Assembly (NCBI GenBank): GCA_900541785.1
Contig: UQKY01000039.1
Coordinates: 1 to 21,714 of the forward strand
Direction of reading: 5' to 3'
DNA: 21,714 nucleotides
From: an uncultured Collinsella sp.
GTDB lineage: Bacteria; Actinomycetota; Coriobacteriia; Coriobacteriales; Coriobacteriaceae
Shown: one piece after another, positions 21,673-21,714 of the stretch
Layout: each line of letters starts with the position of its first letter
Numbering within the stretch: the first letter of the stretch is position 1
The notes under the pieces: model-generated
Databases searched by the model: none
The model's input: only the letters and a program-made list of their open reading frames with translations
Told to the model about the DNA's origin: nothing
Translations under genes and position numbers: made by a program

Positions 21673-21714
21673 CCCATCCGGAGCAAGACAACGCCGCAGG
21701 TAGAGAACGGACAG
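21653..21714. repeat. GTCCCCAA composite repeat, copy 2 (runs to the window edge)
   Basis: GAACGTCCCCAA (21655-21666), GACTACCCAT (21668-21677) and GCCGCAGGTAGAG...ACGGACAG (21693-21714) repeat the order seen at 17224-17286. The last block matches 21 of 22 bases. The repeat continues past the end of the window. Confidence 0.75.

Overview
The window looks like chromosomal DNA of a gut Coriobacteriia member, most probably Collinsella or a close relative. This is judged from the high GC content, the many GTG and ATG starts with GGAG-type ribosome binding sites, a giant MBG-domain cell-wall protein, and GTCCCCAA-type intergenic repeats. No rRNA, tRNA, CRISPR array, phage or transposase gene was found. 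The genus assignment is an inference.

Layout. (1) Positions 22-6656, minus strand: one very large secreted, sortase-anchored adhesin of about 2211 residues, split in two by an apparent single-base deletion in a C run near 1942-1945. It carries two tandem copies of a ~460-residue MBG/Ig-like unit. (2) Positions 6900-8899, plus strand and divergent from the adhesin: a LytTR response regulator and a membrane histidine kinase of the AgrC/GHKL type, overlapping by one base. (3) Positions 8918-9493, minus: a protein that looks like a degenerate member of the uracil-DNA glycosylase fold; divergently, thioredoxin at 9630-9950. (4) Positions 10171-16165, plus: a nickel/[NiFe]-hydrogenase maturation cluster, in order a small His-rich protein, NikR, hypF, hypC, hypD, hypE. 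It is followed by a HAD phosphatase at 16290-16958. hypA, hypB and the hydrogenase subunits are not in the window. (5) Positions 16959-17433: a 475-base gene-free stretch full of palindromic and dispersed repeats, ending in terminators. (6) Positions 17434-20491, minus: a small lipoprotein, a glucose-type PTS IIA protein, a remnant of a Cof-type HAD hydrolase, and a GH1 6-phospho-beta-glucosidase. Divergent from these is an RpiR-family regulator at 20694-21548. (7) Positions 21549-21714: a long inverted repeat of the same family as in region 5.

How the genes work together. NikR senses nickel, while HypF, HypC, HypD and HypE build and deliver the Fe(CN)2CO centre of a [NiFe] hydrogenase encoded elsewhere; the His-rich protein beside NikR is a candidate nickel-handling partner. 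The PTS IIA, 6-phospho-beta-glucosidase and RpiR regulator form a beta-glucoside uptake and cleavage module. An 8-base motif, GTGCCAAA, occurs at the PTS IIA promoter and twice in the glucosidase/regulator intergenic region, so it is a candidate operator. The adhesin and the divergent two-component pair share one intergenic region with a 13-bp hairpin or operator, which makes regulation of adhesin expression by this pair plausible.
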